A stretch of 64,000 bases of DNA from Candidatus Melainabacteria bacterium (GCA_003153555.1 PLZS01000048.1:62001-126000); one strand, 5' to 3'. Counted from the stretch's first letter, positions 18,247 through 27,961 are shown. The notes: generated by a model from the sequence alone, not told the origin. Numbers and translations are program-made.

Positions 18247-19173
18247 ATGTCAAAGAAAGTTTTCGTCACTGGAGCAGCAGGCTATATAGGCGGTTCAGTC
18301 GCCGTTAGGCTTTTAAAAGCTGGTTATCAAGTCAAGGGACTAACACGTTCGCAAGCAAGCGCCGACAAACTTCGCGGTCTTGGTGTGGAACCGGTGTTAG
18401 GTGACTTGTCCGATGTCGACTTGGTGACCAAATGTGCTCGGGAGGCTGACATCGTTGTCGATGCTGCGGACTCTGACAATGAAGAAGCCGTCAAGACACT
18501 TATTTCAGCGCTAAAGGGCAGTGACAAAGTGCTGATCCACACAAGTGGTTCGAGCATTGTTGCGGACCAGGCTAATGGTGAACCCTCGGATCGAATTTTT
18601 GACGAAACGACCAAATACAAACCTGAGCCTCAAAAACAGGCGAGAGTGGACATCGATAACATGGTTATTGAGTCTGCAAAAGATGGGATTCGCGCTGTTG
18701 TGATTTGTCCTTGTCTAATTTATGGAAAGGGACTCGGTGTAAATTCTGAGAGCCAGCAAATTCCTGGTTTGATTAGACTCGCTATTGAAAGCGGCGCGGC
18801 AAAACACATCGGTCGTGGAGAAAACATTTGGTCCACGGTACACATCGAGGACCTTGCCGATCTTTACTTGCTCGTCATCGAGAAGGCGCCAAGCGGTGGA
18901 CTCTTCCTATTTGCTGAAAATGGAGAAGTGACTTTCAAGCAACTCGTTGAGAAGGTAAAAGAAGGACTTGATCTGAAAACACCTGTTGTAAATTGGCCAA
19001 TTGAAGATGCGAGCGCTAAATTTGGTGCTGGAATGGCCATTTTCGGGCTCGGCTCCAACTCCAGAATTCGCGGAGTAAAGAGCCGAGAACTAGGCTGGCA
19101 GCCAACCAGAAATTCCGCACAAGAAGATGTTCTTCGTTGCTGTTCGAGCTCAACTGCAAGCAGTCGAAAGTAG
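18247..19173 (+). CDS. NAD-dependent epimerase/dehydratase (extended SDR)
   Basis: KVFVTGAAGYIGGSVAVRLLKAGYQVKGLTRS; VHIEDLADLYLLVIEKA. Confidence 0.9.
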   Translation: MSKKVFVTGAAGYIGGSVAVRLLKAGYQVKGLTRSQASADKLRGLGVEPVLGDLSDVDLVTKCAREADIVVDAADSDNEEAVKTLISALKGSDKVLIHTSGSSIVADQANGEPSDRIFDETTKYKPEPQKQARVDIDNMVIESAKDGIRAVVICPCLIYGKGLGVNSESQQIPGLIRLAIESGAAKHIGRGENIWSTVHIEDLADLYLLVIEKAPSGGLFLFAENGEVTFKQLVEKVKEGLDLKTPVVNWPIEDASAKFGAGMAIFGLGSNSRIRGVKSRELGWQPTRNSAQEDVLRCCSSSTASSRK

Positions 19174-19200
19174 GATCTCTCTGAACAACTGGGTTGCCAC

Positions 19201-21096
19201 TCACTCCTGTGTTGGTTTGGATAAATCCAGCATCTTGTACAGTCGACTAAGTGTCCAAATTGCCGCTGCTAAGATAGCGGCCGATTGGCTCAAGAACGGA
19301 CTGTATAAGGCGCATATTGACCAAGCACCAGCGATTGCCGCTGTTAGCGCTGCTTTGCGCCGGGAGCGAGATATTTGCGACATGGCGAACAAGAGAAATG
19401 CGATTGGTCCTGCAAAATTGAAAGCTGTAAGTGCCATCATTAATGGCGTCACCGTGTGCGCAGTTGAGGTGATCTGGTCGGCATGTGGTGGATTTGGTGC
19501 TGGTGATGCTTGATCAAATGCTCTAGCGTCTGGCACAGCGTAGTGTGCGACATTGTTTGGTGTGGAAATTGGTGCTTCTGCCAAAATTACTGAGTCAGAA
19601 CTGCCGCTCTTATCACGAGCTAGATCATCTTCTATACCGGGAGATTGCTTGTTTTCCGTTGCCCGTCTGGACACAGCCTTAGGGCTTGGCTGAGCGCTTG
19701 CCCGGACATTAGTTGAGTACTCTCTTTCATATTCCGGGCTCGGTTTTTGTGCAAGTCGTCGCTCAGTATATGAGAGAGTGCGGCCCATGCTGCGATCCAG
19801 CCCCATTTGATAGTAGTCTGAACTGCGCTCCAACACCACAGCTCCGGAGACGGGAGAAACGACTCGATAGACACTGGCAAGTTCGACAGCTTGTGAGCGC
19901 TGATCTTCTTGCAGCAATCGGTCAATTTCTTGTTTTGCCCACATGTATGAAATACGATAGGCCGTGTGTTCTGATGCTAGTACCGGACAATCGGGTCTGT
20001 CAAAAGTTTTTGTTAAAGTCATTTGACCGGCGTTGTTCTGAGAATCGCGCGCAACACTCGCAACGATGAACCCAGGAGGATCCGAGTGAGTGGCGCGTGT
20101 GGCGAAACGAGTGGAGTTGCCGGCGCGAGCCATGGAAACAGTGAGTTTTTCTAAGCTTTTTGCGTCAATATTACCTCTCAGCAATGAACCGCTATTGGTG
20201 CTCTCATTTTGAACTCCAACCTGATTTGAACTCATTGTGGATGGCCCGGTCAAGTGAACGTCTTGCTTGCATGAGATGCTCACATTTGAGTCATCAATAT
20301 ACGGAAGGGTGAGCTCGGCTTGATTGTCCGTCGTCAATTTCATCGGCACGGTCATGCCAATTCGCAACTTCATGTTTTGTCCAGGCATCACAGGCCATGC
20401 CTTAATCAACACTCGATTGGCACTTATTTGTGTGATGATCAGTGGATCACGACGACCATTCACAACCCAATCGTAGGCACGCTGAACGTTTTCTGTTGAG
20501 TTGAATGCAGCCTCCTGAGCCTTTCCATTGATCCACAAAGTTGCCCTGGAAACTACAGCGCCTGCAGGCAACACCATTTGCATTTGAGCTTCTTTTTTGA
20601 CAGACGTACTGTTGCGCAGCGAAAACGTCCAATAATATGAAGCGCTCAGAGATTCTGGATCCGCCACCCCGGTCAATACCGAACGCGAAGCACTCAATCC
20701 ATTTGCGTGAAGAGTCTTGACTGGTTTTGCATCGATGCGCGGCGGAATGGAGACGACGATTGGAATTTGCGCAGGAATAGCAAAGCTCTTGGGCGAAAGG
20801 ATGCTAGATGCTTGGTCAGAGTGTGCTTGCAGGAAAAAGTAACCTCCTAACGCACCTCCCGCAAGCAGCAATAATGAGGCGCCGGCACCTGCATAGAACG
20901 AAGACCATGAATGGTTTTGCGCCACTGGTGGAGGTGTTATTGGCTGCTTGTAGGCTATTTTCTCATCAGTAAGCAGGAACTCCAGCTTCTGTCGAGTCTG
21001 CATTTGCTTATCGTCTATTGTCGACATCTGACTGCCCTTCCTGTTCATGGTAATACGCCGTATGACTAAGCATAAGCGCGTTCCATGACAAGACAT
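19201..21096 (-). CDS. membrane protein with VIT-like domain
   Basis: SASYYWTFSLRNSTSVKKEAQMQMVLPAGAVVSRATLWINGKAQEAAF...VQRAYDWVVNGRRDPLIITQ (VIT-like); N- and C-terminal TM segments. Confidence 0.7.
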   Translation of the reverse strand: MSCHGTRLCLVIRRITMNRKGSQMSTIDDKQMQTRQKLEFLLTDEKIAYKQPITPPPVAQNHSWSSFYAGAGASLLLLAGGALGGYFFLQAHSDQASSILSPKSFAIPAQIPIVVSIPPRIDAKPVKTLHANGLSASRSVLTGVADPESLSASYYWTFSLRNSTSVKKEAQMQMVLPAGAVVSRATLWINGKAQEAAFNSTENVQRAYDWVVNGRRDPLIITQISANRVLIKAWPVMPGQNMKLRIGMTVPMKLTTDNQAELTLPYIDDSNVSISCKQDVHLTGPSTMSSNQVGVQNESTNSGSLLRGNIDAKSLEKLTVSMARAGNSTRFATRATHSDPPGFIVASVARDSQNNAGQMTLTKTFDRPDCPVLASEHTAYRISYMWAKQEIDRLLQEDQRSQAVELASVYRVVSPVSGAVVLERSSDYYQMGLDRSMGRTLSYTERRLAQKPSPEYEREYSTNVRASAQPSPKAVSRRATENKQSPGIEDDLARDKSGSSDSVILAEAPISTPNNVAHYAVPDARAFDQASPAPNPPHADQITSTAHTVTPLMMALTAFNFAGPIAFLLFAMSQISRSRRKAALTAAIAGAWSICALYSPFLSQSAAILAAAIWTLSRLYKMLDLSKPTQE

Positions 21097-21154
21097 AGGC
21101 AGTCATCACTAGAGAAATACTGGGATAACCCCGGTGTTTATTAACGACCCGGTA

Positions 21155-21829
21155 TTATTCAGAAGCTAGTTTGTAACCGACACCATGCACGTTTTCGATA
21201 ATCGAAGACTGCCCCTGCGTATCTATTTGTCGACGCAGACGCTTTATACAGGTTCGCACGGTTTCTGGACCAGAACCGGCTTCTGAATTCCAGACATGAT
21301 CAAGCAGCGCATCCGCCTTGAAGACTTTGTTGGGATTGCGCATGAAGAACTCCAACACAGCAAACTCTTTTGGAGTCAGCTTAATCGTCTCACCGTCCTT
21401 GGTGACTATGTGATTGTTAGGATCAAGAGAAACGTTGCGAATACTTAGAATATTGTCGTAAACGTTTGTCGGCCGCCGCAACAAAGCTCTTATTCGAGCT
21501 GACAATTCTTTGATATCAAATGGCTTAGTAAGATAATCGTCAGCGCCGGCGTTAAAGCCTTCCTCTTTGTCCTCAATGTCATGTTTCCCGGTAAGCATCA
21601 ACACCGGTGCACGACCACCACTTGATTTGTATCGTTTGCATATTTCCACGCCACTTAAATCGGGCAGACCCCAATCCAGTACAACCACGTCGTATTGATA
21701 TGTTTTCAGATAATGATCGGCTTCCAAACCGTTGTGAGAAACCTCGACGGTGTGGTGTTGGTGCGTGAGCCAATCTTCAATTATTGTGCAAACCGTCAAG
21801 TCATCTTCGACAACGAGGATTTTAGCCAT
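21155..21829 (-). CDS. OmpR/PhoB-type response regulator
   Basis: ILVVEDDLTVCTIIEDWL, VVLDWGLPDLSG, ADDYLTKPF; winged helix ETIKLTPKEFAVLEFFMRNPNKVF...VRTCIKRLRRQID...VHGVGYKL. Confidence 0.95.
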   Translation of the reverse strand: MAKILVVEDDLTVCTIIEDWLTHQHHTVEVSHNGLEADHYLKTYQYDVVVLDWGLPDLSGVEICKRYKSSGGRAPVLMLTGKHDIEDKEEGFNAGADDYLTKPFDIKELSARIRALLRRPTNVYDNILSIRNVSLDPNNHIVTKDGETIKLTPKEFAVLEFFMRNPNKVFKADALLDHVWNSEAGSGPETVRTCIKRLRRQIDTQGQSSIIENVHGVGYKLASE

Positions 21830-21844
21830 TTTGCGGCCCGCAGG

Positions 21845-22090
21845 CTATTTCTTGCTGCCAATCAAGATGATATTGGCGCCCAATTGGTAACGGGCTCCGG
21901 TATTCGGGTTTGTCACTTTGCCGTTTGCATAGAAGCCAACTGAGCCTGTTTTGAACTCTTTGGCAGAGGCAATAATTTGGCCCCATGGTTCTCCCGATGG
22001 TGTCTTCACCTCAAGTATCAATGTCGCTGGAGATTCAGGATCAGTTTGTCCCTTATCCGCCTTGTCAGCCTTCGCACCTTTTTCAGCCAT
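21845..22090 (-). CDS. small hypothetical protein (predicted beta-rich)
   Basis: 81-aa ORF, ATG start, preceded by GGAGG-like sequence (rc of tttcctccg); upstream of the response regulator on the same strand. Confidence 0.65.
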   Translation of the reverse strand: MAEKGAKADKADKGQTDPESPATLILEVKTPSGEPWGQIIASAKEFKTGSVGFYANGKVTNPNTGARYQLGANIILIGSKK

Positions 22091-22188
22091 TACATTTCCT
22101 CCGCCAATAGTCCCTACACATTATAGTGAAGAACAGCTGCTTCTTCTAGCTACACCGTTATATATGCGGTGTCGTAAAAGTGCAACCT

Positions 22189-23934
22189 CTAACGGCTAGT
22201 TGAAGTCTCTGTCGCTGACCCCAGGTCTTCCAAATGGGCGCGTGCCTTGGCGGCTCTTGGATCATTGGTTGGGCATAGCTCTAAGAATTTGTTCAATTCG
22301 CCTATCGCTGACTTCTTATCCCCCACGCTTTCGAACGTGTTACTCAATAAAAAATGAGCATCCGGATTTGTTGGAGCCATAGATACGGCTTGCTTGTAGG
22401 CATCGATTGCCGACTTCTTATCGCCTGACATAAGCAGGCTGGACCCCAGATTCATCTTGGCCGAAGCCGAACTAGGAGCGATACTGACAGCCTCTTTTGC
22501 TTGTGCAAGTGCATTATCGATGTCACCTGCTTTTACAAATGCATAGCTCAATCTTTCATGTAAGGTTTCATTGGTTGGGAAAAGCTGCACAGCGCCTTGT
22601 AACAACTTGACGGCTCGTTCTGGATCACCTTCCTGCAAACACTTCGATGCCAGAGCTTGTAATACAACTCGATCTCTTGGATTCAGGAGATAAGATTGTT
22701 CAAGCTCTTTACGACTTAAATCTGGTTGTCCCAACTTTTCAAGAACACGAGCGTAGTTTGCATGAAACAGAGAATCGCTCGGTCTGGCTGTGATAGCCCG
22801 TCGATATAGATCGGCCGCTGCTTGCCAATCACCTTGAATTGATTTGAGTGCACCAAAATCAGCAAGTGCATCTGCATAGTTTGGATCCACAGAAATGGCG
22901 GCTTGATATTCCTTTGCGGCGCCATCCATGTCACCTGCAGTGATCTTATTGGTGCCATTGAGGTAATAAGCTTCAGCTGATAGAAAGTTTCTTACGTTAT
23001 CCGGTATCTCTGAAACCTTTTCAACAGAAGGGGTTCCAAGCACCAGTTCGTTGCCAGTCCAATCAGTCTTCATCACAGGGGATTGTCTTTTGTTCGGACT
23101 GATAATGCTAGTGTCAATTTCGGTTTGCTTCTTAGCTAACTCGAACGCTTCTTTCAAAGGAATGAGTCCGTCTTGTTGACGCAATGCCTTAACCAGGTTT
23201 CTCGAGAACGCATCGCTCCATGTCATTTGATCTGGTCGGCTTGACGACAGGATTACATAGCCTTTGCCGAGAGCAACTTTATCCAAGTTTATATTGAAGC
23301 CGCTAAAGAGAGCTTTTGCACCGGCGGTCAGTTCAGCAGCGCCGCTATAGCAAGACTGCAGAACCAACATTATTCTCTCTGACTTCACATCCTTTTTAAG
23401 CGTATCCATCAGCGTCTGCATGGATATGCAAGTTGAATAGACATTATCGATGGCGCAATCGTAGGCGCACAAATAGGTAGAACCATCCGTAGTGGGAAAA
23501 CCATTTGTGGCAATGAAGACTAATACCAGATCATCCGGGCCAGCTAGAGATCCTAACCAAGGGCTTGTCAGCGAAGAGACGATATTTTGTCTTGTCGCCG
23601 ATGCGTTCAGAAGCAGTTTGACGTGATCAGGCTGGAAGCGTCCACCATGGGGATCTACGAGGTAGTCGTAAAATTGCTGGGCCGCTTTGTCCATAGAAAC
23701 TTCAGAACCTTCAAGGCGCTTCTCCTTGAATTTGGACGCACCGATCACGACAGCCCATTTTTGCTTAATCGGCTTGTTGGTTGGTTTGGCATTCGGATTG
23801 AGATCTTGGATTTGTGTGAACTCGACACCGGGCACCGGAGATGGTGCTATCTGATCGGCACAAAAACCGGCTGGAATATTGAGGACCAAAGCTAAGACGC
23901 TGAATAAACTAGCGATCGGTTTTGTCATGATCAT
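22189..23934 (-). CDS. secreted caspase-like (peptidase C14 fold) protein with C-terminal TPR repeats
   Basis: KWAVVIGASKFKEKRLEGSEVSMDKAAQQFYDYLV, LVLVFIATNGFPTTDGSTYLCAYD, RIMLVLQSCYSGAAE; then multiple TPRs; signal peptide. Confidence 0.85.
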   Translation of the reverse strand: MIMTKPIASLFSVLALVLNIPAGFCADQIAPSPVPGVEFTQIQDLNPNAKPTNKPIKQKWAVVIGASKFKEKRLEGSEVSMDKAAQQFYDYLVDPHGGRFQPDHVKLLLNASATRQNIVSSLTSPWLGSLAGPDDLVLVFIATNGFPTTDGSTYLCAYDCAIDNVYSTCISMQTLMDTLKKDVKSERIMLVLQSCYSGAAELTAGAKALFSGFNINLDKVALGKGYVILSSSRPDQMTWSDAFSRNLVKALRQQDGLIPLKEAFELAKKQTEIDTSIISPNKRQSPVMKTDWTGNELVLGTPSVEKVSEIPDNVRNFLSAEAYYLNGTNKITAGDMDGAAKEYQAAISVDPNYADALADFGALKSIQGDWQAAADLYRRAITARPSDSLFHANYARVLEKLGQPDLSRKELEQSYLLNPRDRVVLQALASKCLQEGDPERAVKLLQGAVQLFPTNETLHERLSYAFVKAGDIDNALAQAKEAVSIAPSSASAKMNLGSSLLMSGDKKSAIDAYKQAVSMAPTNPDAHFLLSNTFESVGDKKSAIGELNKFLELCPTNDPRAAKARAHLEDLGSATETSTSR

Positions 23935-23946
23935 GCTCTCTACCTT

Positions 23947-25872
23947 TTACTGATGTGCAAGTGCAATATCAACGGCCAACACTCCACCGGGTCCATTAAA
24001 AGATACTTTGACCAAGCTGCTTGCGCTGCCGAGCTGCGAGTTTCCAGAGAAGTCGGATGGAATGATCACCGGCGTTGGATCGTCCCAACTTAGCTGCATT
24101 CTTGTCGGCACTAAGTCTTTGGATCCTGTTTCCGACGGTGAGACAAACGCCGTCAGATAGCGTTGCTCTTCAAGCTCTTTGCGCGGTTCGATTTTCTTTT
24201 GTGAAAAAACGAGACTGACTTTTTCAATGCCCGGGTGTTCGTCAAACTTCAACCAAGTCTTACTAGGCAATGGATAATCTTCACCCTTGGTCAAGAAGTT
24301 ATTCGTGCCGGTTTCAGCTGATGGGAAAAGCGTCGCGCTCTTGCCTCTGCTACTCTTATTCATGACTACGTAGGCGTAACCATCGGTTTGTGGAATGATG
24401 TGGAATTTGATTGCATCACCAGATTTAAACGATGTTTTGTTATTGCAGCGATACACTTTTCCATTTCTCGCTAATTCGATCCAATACGAAATGCGAGCTT
24501 GATCTCCTGAAAAATCAGCTGTCCGTACACCGCTAGTCGGCTGACTGAATGCCACATTTTGTGGATCTTGTTTGCCGAGAGCATTCGCAACTTGCTGAGT
24601 CGCAGCGATCATTCTATTGTGTTGATTAGAAGGTGAACTGTTATCAGTAGTTGCGATCGAATTAGCAACTTTGGTGTCGGCAGTTGACGTTGCATCGGCA
24701 ACCTTAGTGTCCGAAGTGGCCGAATCAGTGCCTTCGCCATTACTGGCTACCGATGGTTGCGACTTGTCTGAGGCGATGGCTACAGTTGTTAAAGGAGCAA
24801 CATTTTTATTGATCCACTTTTCGACAAAGCTTATGTCTTCATCACTAAATTGTCCTTCTTCGAAAATCAAATGCTCAGCGTTTTTGCTGAAAACAAGCTG
24901 GCGCTTATCTGTTGTTAGATTGTCAAAAAGTTTCCATGTGCCGGCTGGCCGAACGAGTTTGTCGTTCGCACCCTGAATAAAGAGGACTGGAGCTGTTTTG
25001 ATTTCTTTGGCGACAAGGAAATTCTTCTCCATGAAAGACTGAAATTGCATCAGTTCTTTCGGCGTCATGTTCATACGACCGAGTTTGTCGTTAGACCATG
25101 TCTTCCTCAAGTCTTCCTTTTGCGTTGCTTTGCCGACAACATCAGTGCCAATGTTCATTGGTTTATTGAAACCATGGAAGAAACCGTGCAAACCTACTTT
25201 TAATTTTGTGTCGCCTGCGCCAAATCGATCCCCAGATGGAACGGACGAAACTAAGCCTGATATTAGTTCGGGATACATAGCCGTGGCTCGTAAGGCGATT
25301 GCTCCACCCATAGATTCTCCGAGAATCACAACCGGCTTATTGGGATAATTTTTCTTGATGGACTGGAGAACGATCTTTATATCGGCAAGAGCGCCTTCAA
25401 AATCGATGCCAGTTCGGTAATCGTCCTTCCACTCACCAAAGCCTCGAATGTCCAGGGCATACGTAGGCACGCCGATCTTAGACATTTTTTTGCCGAAAGC
25501 TTCATATGTGCCTTTATGCAATCCTAAGCCGTGGACGCACAAGAGAACCGCATCGACCGGTTGGGAGTTGTCTACCCATGATACAAAGGGAATCTTTTGA
25601 TGATCTTGCACTAAAGAGTCTTTGACTGGCGCCAATTTGGCCTCGCGGGGCAAGTCCTTGGCTAAAGGCGTCACAGTGTTAGCGCCAACTGGTATAGATT
25701 TTGCCCCTGTCGGCACTACTTTGGAGGTCAAGGACGGTGAAGCCTTCTTAATGCTGACCGGTGTTGCCTTTGGCGCCGGTTGCCCAACGGCGTTGGCAGC
25801 TCCAACCTCTTGCCCTAGATAGCTCAAACTCATCACTGCTAGGGTGATTCGACACATTGATTTGTTCAACAA
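23947..25872 (-). CDS. alpha/beta hydrolase (serine aminopeptidase/monoacylglycerol-lipase-like) with C-terminal DUF4384-like domain
   Basis: VLLCVHGLGLHKGTYEAFGKKM, VILGESMGGAIALRATAMYPE, PVLFIQGANDKLVRPAGT; C-term FKSGDAIKFHIIPQTDGYAYVVMNKSSRGKSATLFPSAET...NFLTKGEDYPLPSKTW. Confidence 0.88.
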   Translation of the reverse strand: MLNKSMCRITLAVMSLSYLGQEVGAANAVGQPAPKATPVSIKKASPSLTSKVVPTGAKSIPVGANTVTPLAKDLPREAKLAPVKDSLVQDHQKIPFVSWVDNSQPVDAVLLCVHGLGLHKGTYEAFGKKMSKIGVPTYALDIRGFGEWKDDYRTGIDFEGALADIKIVLQSIKKNYPNKPVVILGESMGGAIALRATAMYPELISGLVSSVPSGDRFGAGDTKLKVGLHGFFHGFNKPMNIGTDVVGKATQKEDLRKTWSNDKLGRMNMTPKELMQFQSFMEKNFLVAKEIKTAPVLFIQGANDKLVRPAGTWKLFDNLTTDKRQLVFSKNAEHLIFEEGQFSDEDISFVEKWINKNVAPLTTVAIASDKSQPSVASNGEGTDSATSDTKVADATSTADTKVANSIATTDNSSPSNQHNRMIAATQQVANALGKQDPQNVAFSQPTSGVRTADFSGDQARISYWIELARNGKVYRCNNKTSFKSGDAIKFHIIPQTDGYAYVVMNKSSRGKSATLFPSAETGTNNFLTKGEDYPLPSKTWLKFDEHPGIEKVSLVFSQKKIEPRKELEEQRYLTAFVSPSETGSKDLVPTRMQLSWDDPTPVIIPSDFSGNSQLGSASSLVKVSFNGPGGVLAVDIALAHQ

Positions 25873-26021
25873 AGCCCGGACCTCTTAGACTGTGGTCATA
25901 TACTTGTATATAGATTACTGTCTCCTGCTCCTAATTAGGGGCGGTTGCGGACCGAAGTTTACCGAATGCTCCGTAAAGCCCGTCGTTTAGGGCGGGGATG
26001 TAAGGAGCGATGCGCAAGCGG

Positions 26022-26324
26022 TCAGTCTGGTGTACTTTGAGATTGGATGTATTGCTTCAATTGGGAAATTGGTGCTCCTTCACGGGATGCGGCAAAGTAA
26101 CTCGGTGACCACAGAACACTCTTGTATTGTTCTTCCTTAAGTCTGGAAATTCATTCCTTAGAAAGCAGGGAAGAAACGCCTTTCAAGCTATTGACTAATT
26201 TGGGAATTGCGACTTTTGGCGGATAACTGATCAACAGAGAGTCGTGGACTGATACCATATCTGCTACCAGACAGTTGGTGATGATCACGTTCTTCGCACC
26301 CTGGCCGAATCTACTCTTCCTCAT
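26022..26324 (-). pseudogene. IS200/IS605-family TnpA (Y1 transposase) remnant
   Basis: Minus-strand reading: HDSLLISYPPKVAIPKLVNSLKGVSSLLSKE*ISRLKEEQYKSVLWSPSYFAASREGAPISQLKQYIQSQSTPD*; in-frame stop at 26151-26153; N-terminal boundary uncertain. Confidence 0.82.
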
Positions 26325-26336
26325 CTTGATCCAGTT

Positions 26337-26513
26337 TCAGACTAAACCCGCATGTGATTCTTGGTCAATGCCAGGACCTTGATCAGAGACTGAGAACAGG
26401 GCTGTGTCCTCTTTTTTGTACACACCAATTGTCGAGCCTGCTGGAGAATAACGCACCGCATTGCCTACTAGATTGCTCAAGACTTGCAGCAAGCGATTGC
26501 GATCAGCAAGTAC
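26337..26513 (-). pseudogene. histidine kinase HATPase_c fragment
   Basis: Minus-strand reading: VLADRNRLLQVLSNLVGNAVRYSPAGSTIGVYKKEDTALFSVSDQGPGIDQESHAGLV* (N-box and DxGPGI). Confidence 0.82.
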
Positions 26514-26641
26514 TCAAGAAATCCTCAGAGCTCATGGAGCAGCGTGATTGAAGCTCCCAAAGTATCGGGAACCAAAGTGCGCGATTTTCAGTCATAACCC
26601 GCATAAATACTCAATTTTGCGCTCTGATGTAGAGGTTTGCC

Positions 26642-26998
26642 ATGAAATTTGTGATTGTTCTTTTGATGGTTACCTTCCTGCATACAGCCCCAGCTGACGC
26701 TACAACGCTAATAGGCATGGTCCAGTATCGGCATGCGGAGGGACGAATTGGTGTGCGCATCAACCATTCTGGTCGCGTTTTTAAGGTTCATTCGAAATCT
26801 CCTGCCGACATTGTCGGCATTCGACCGGGAGATGTCATAACTTCCGTTGATGGAAAGCGTTCAGGATTTGTTGGTAAGATCCATGGAACGCCTGGCACCA
26901 TCGCAAACCTAACCGTGAGACGCGATCATGAAGAATTGGCCTTTCAAGTGCCAAGAGTCGATTTCTTGGAATTTCAACTTGGTGCAGGTGCACCATAA
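26642..26998 (+). CDS. small exported PDZ-domain protein
   Basis: Signal peptide; VHSKSPADIVGIRPGDVITSVDGKRSGFVGKIHGTPGTIANLTVRRD. Confidence 0.82.
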   Translation: MKFVIVLLMVTFLHTAPADATTLIGMVQYRHAEGRIGVRINHSGRVFKVHSKSPADIVGIRPGDVITSVDGKRSGFVGKIHGTPGTIANLTVRRDHEELAFQVPRVDFLEFQLGAGAP

Positions 26999-27161
26999 TT
27001 GGTGCAGAAACTGGTGAACGAGCGTAGAACGCCTGGCGCGGATTGTGCGAGGATGGCAATCCTTCATTACTACAAGTAATCGCAGAAAATCCTCACACTA
27101 TGCGATAAAAATGTTGAACCTCCATACAGCTAACCAGCATGCTCTGGCTCGCTTTCATTAG

Positions 27162-27538
27162 GAAGCAAAAGCAGCCTGCTATTCACTTGGTTGTTTGATG
27201 TACGAGGTATTAACAGGTAAACCGCCACTGCAAGCGGACACGATGATCCAAACAATGTTTATGCACCTAAATACACTGATAATACGGCGCTCCTCGATTC
27301 AACACAGGTTACCGATGGGGTATTGAAGACTCTTTCAAAAATGCATCTTAAAAAACTATTTTTGGGAGACTGTGATTTTACCAACCGCGGTGTACAACCG
27401 CTTAGCAAAATGAAATCACTGATTTTTCTGGACATTCGATATAATTCGCAAATCTCGCCATCAATGCTGGAATATTTGGAAGAAACGCTAGGCAGAAACA
27501 ACACAGCTGTGAGAATAGACAAGCTTATTCAACGGTGA
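27162..27538 (+). pseudogene. Ser/Thr protein kinase + leucine-rich-repeat gene remnant (frameshifted)
   Basis: Frame 1: ACYSLGCLMYEVLTGKPPLQADTMIQTMFMHLN (kinase subdomain IX-like); then another frame: TALLDSTQVTDGVLKTLSKMHLKKLFLGDCDFTNRGVQPLSKMKSLIFLDIRYN (LRR). Confidence 0.78.
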
Positions 27539-27951
27539 AATTCTGCTACCGGCCAGATTGATATGCCACCGCGAGGGGTGAACCGCCCTTCAACTTTTAT
27601 ATAGGACGGGTCCAGTAATTTAATCAAGTCGTTGGCGATGCGATTTACGCAAGACTCGTGAAATTCACCAAATTGGCGAAATCTCCCAAGATACAGCTTG
27701 AGTGATTTGCTCTCTACCAGTCGTTCACGCGGAATGTAGTCGATGACAATTGTGGCGAAATCAGGTTGACCTGTAATCGGACACAAACTTGTGAACTCCG
27801 ACGCTTCAATGTGCACTGTTCCGGCCACTTGATGCGGATTTTGTTCGGCATCAGAAAACGGGTTCGGCACGTGTTCAAGGACTTCTACCGAGGGATCGAT
27901 ATATATGTATTCTGTTTTCTTCCCAAGGTGCTTTAATTCAGGTGCGGTCAC
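27529..27951 (-). CDS. queF: NADPH-dependent 7-cyano-7-deazaguanine reductase QueF
   Basis: [53 protein letters not shown]...[11 protein letters not shown]. Confidence 0.96.
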   Translation of the reverse strand: MTAPELKHLGKKTEYIYIDPSVEVLEHVPNPFSDAEQNPHQVAGTVHIEASEFTSLCPITGQPDFATIVIDYIPRERLVESKSLKLYLGRFRQFGEFHESCVNRIANDLIKLLDPSYIKVEGRFTPRGGISIWPVAEFHR

Positions 27952-27961
27952 TTCATCCCTC

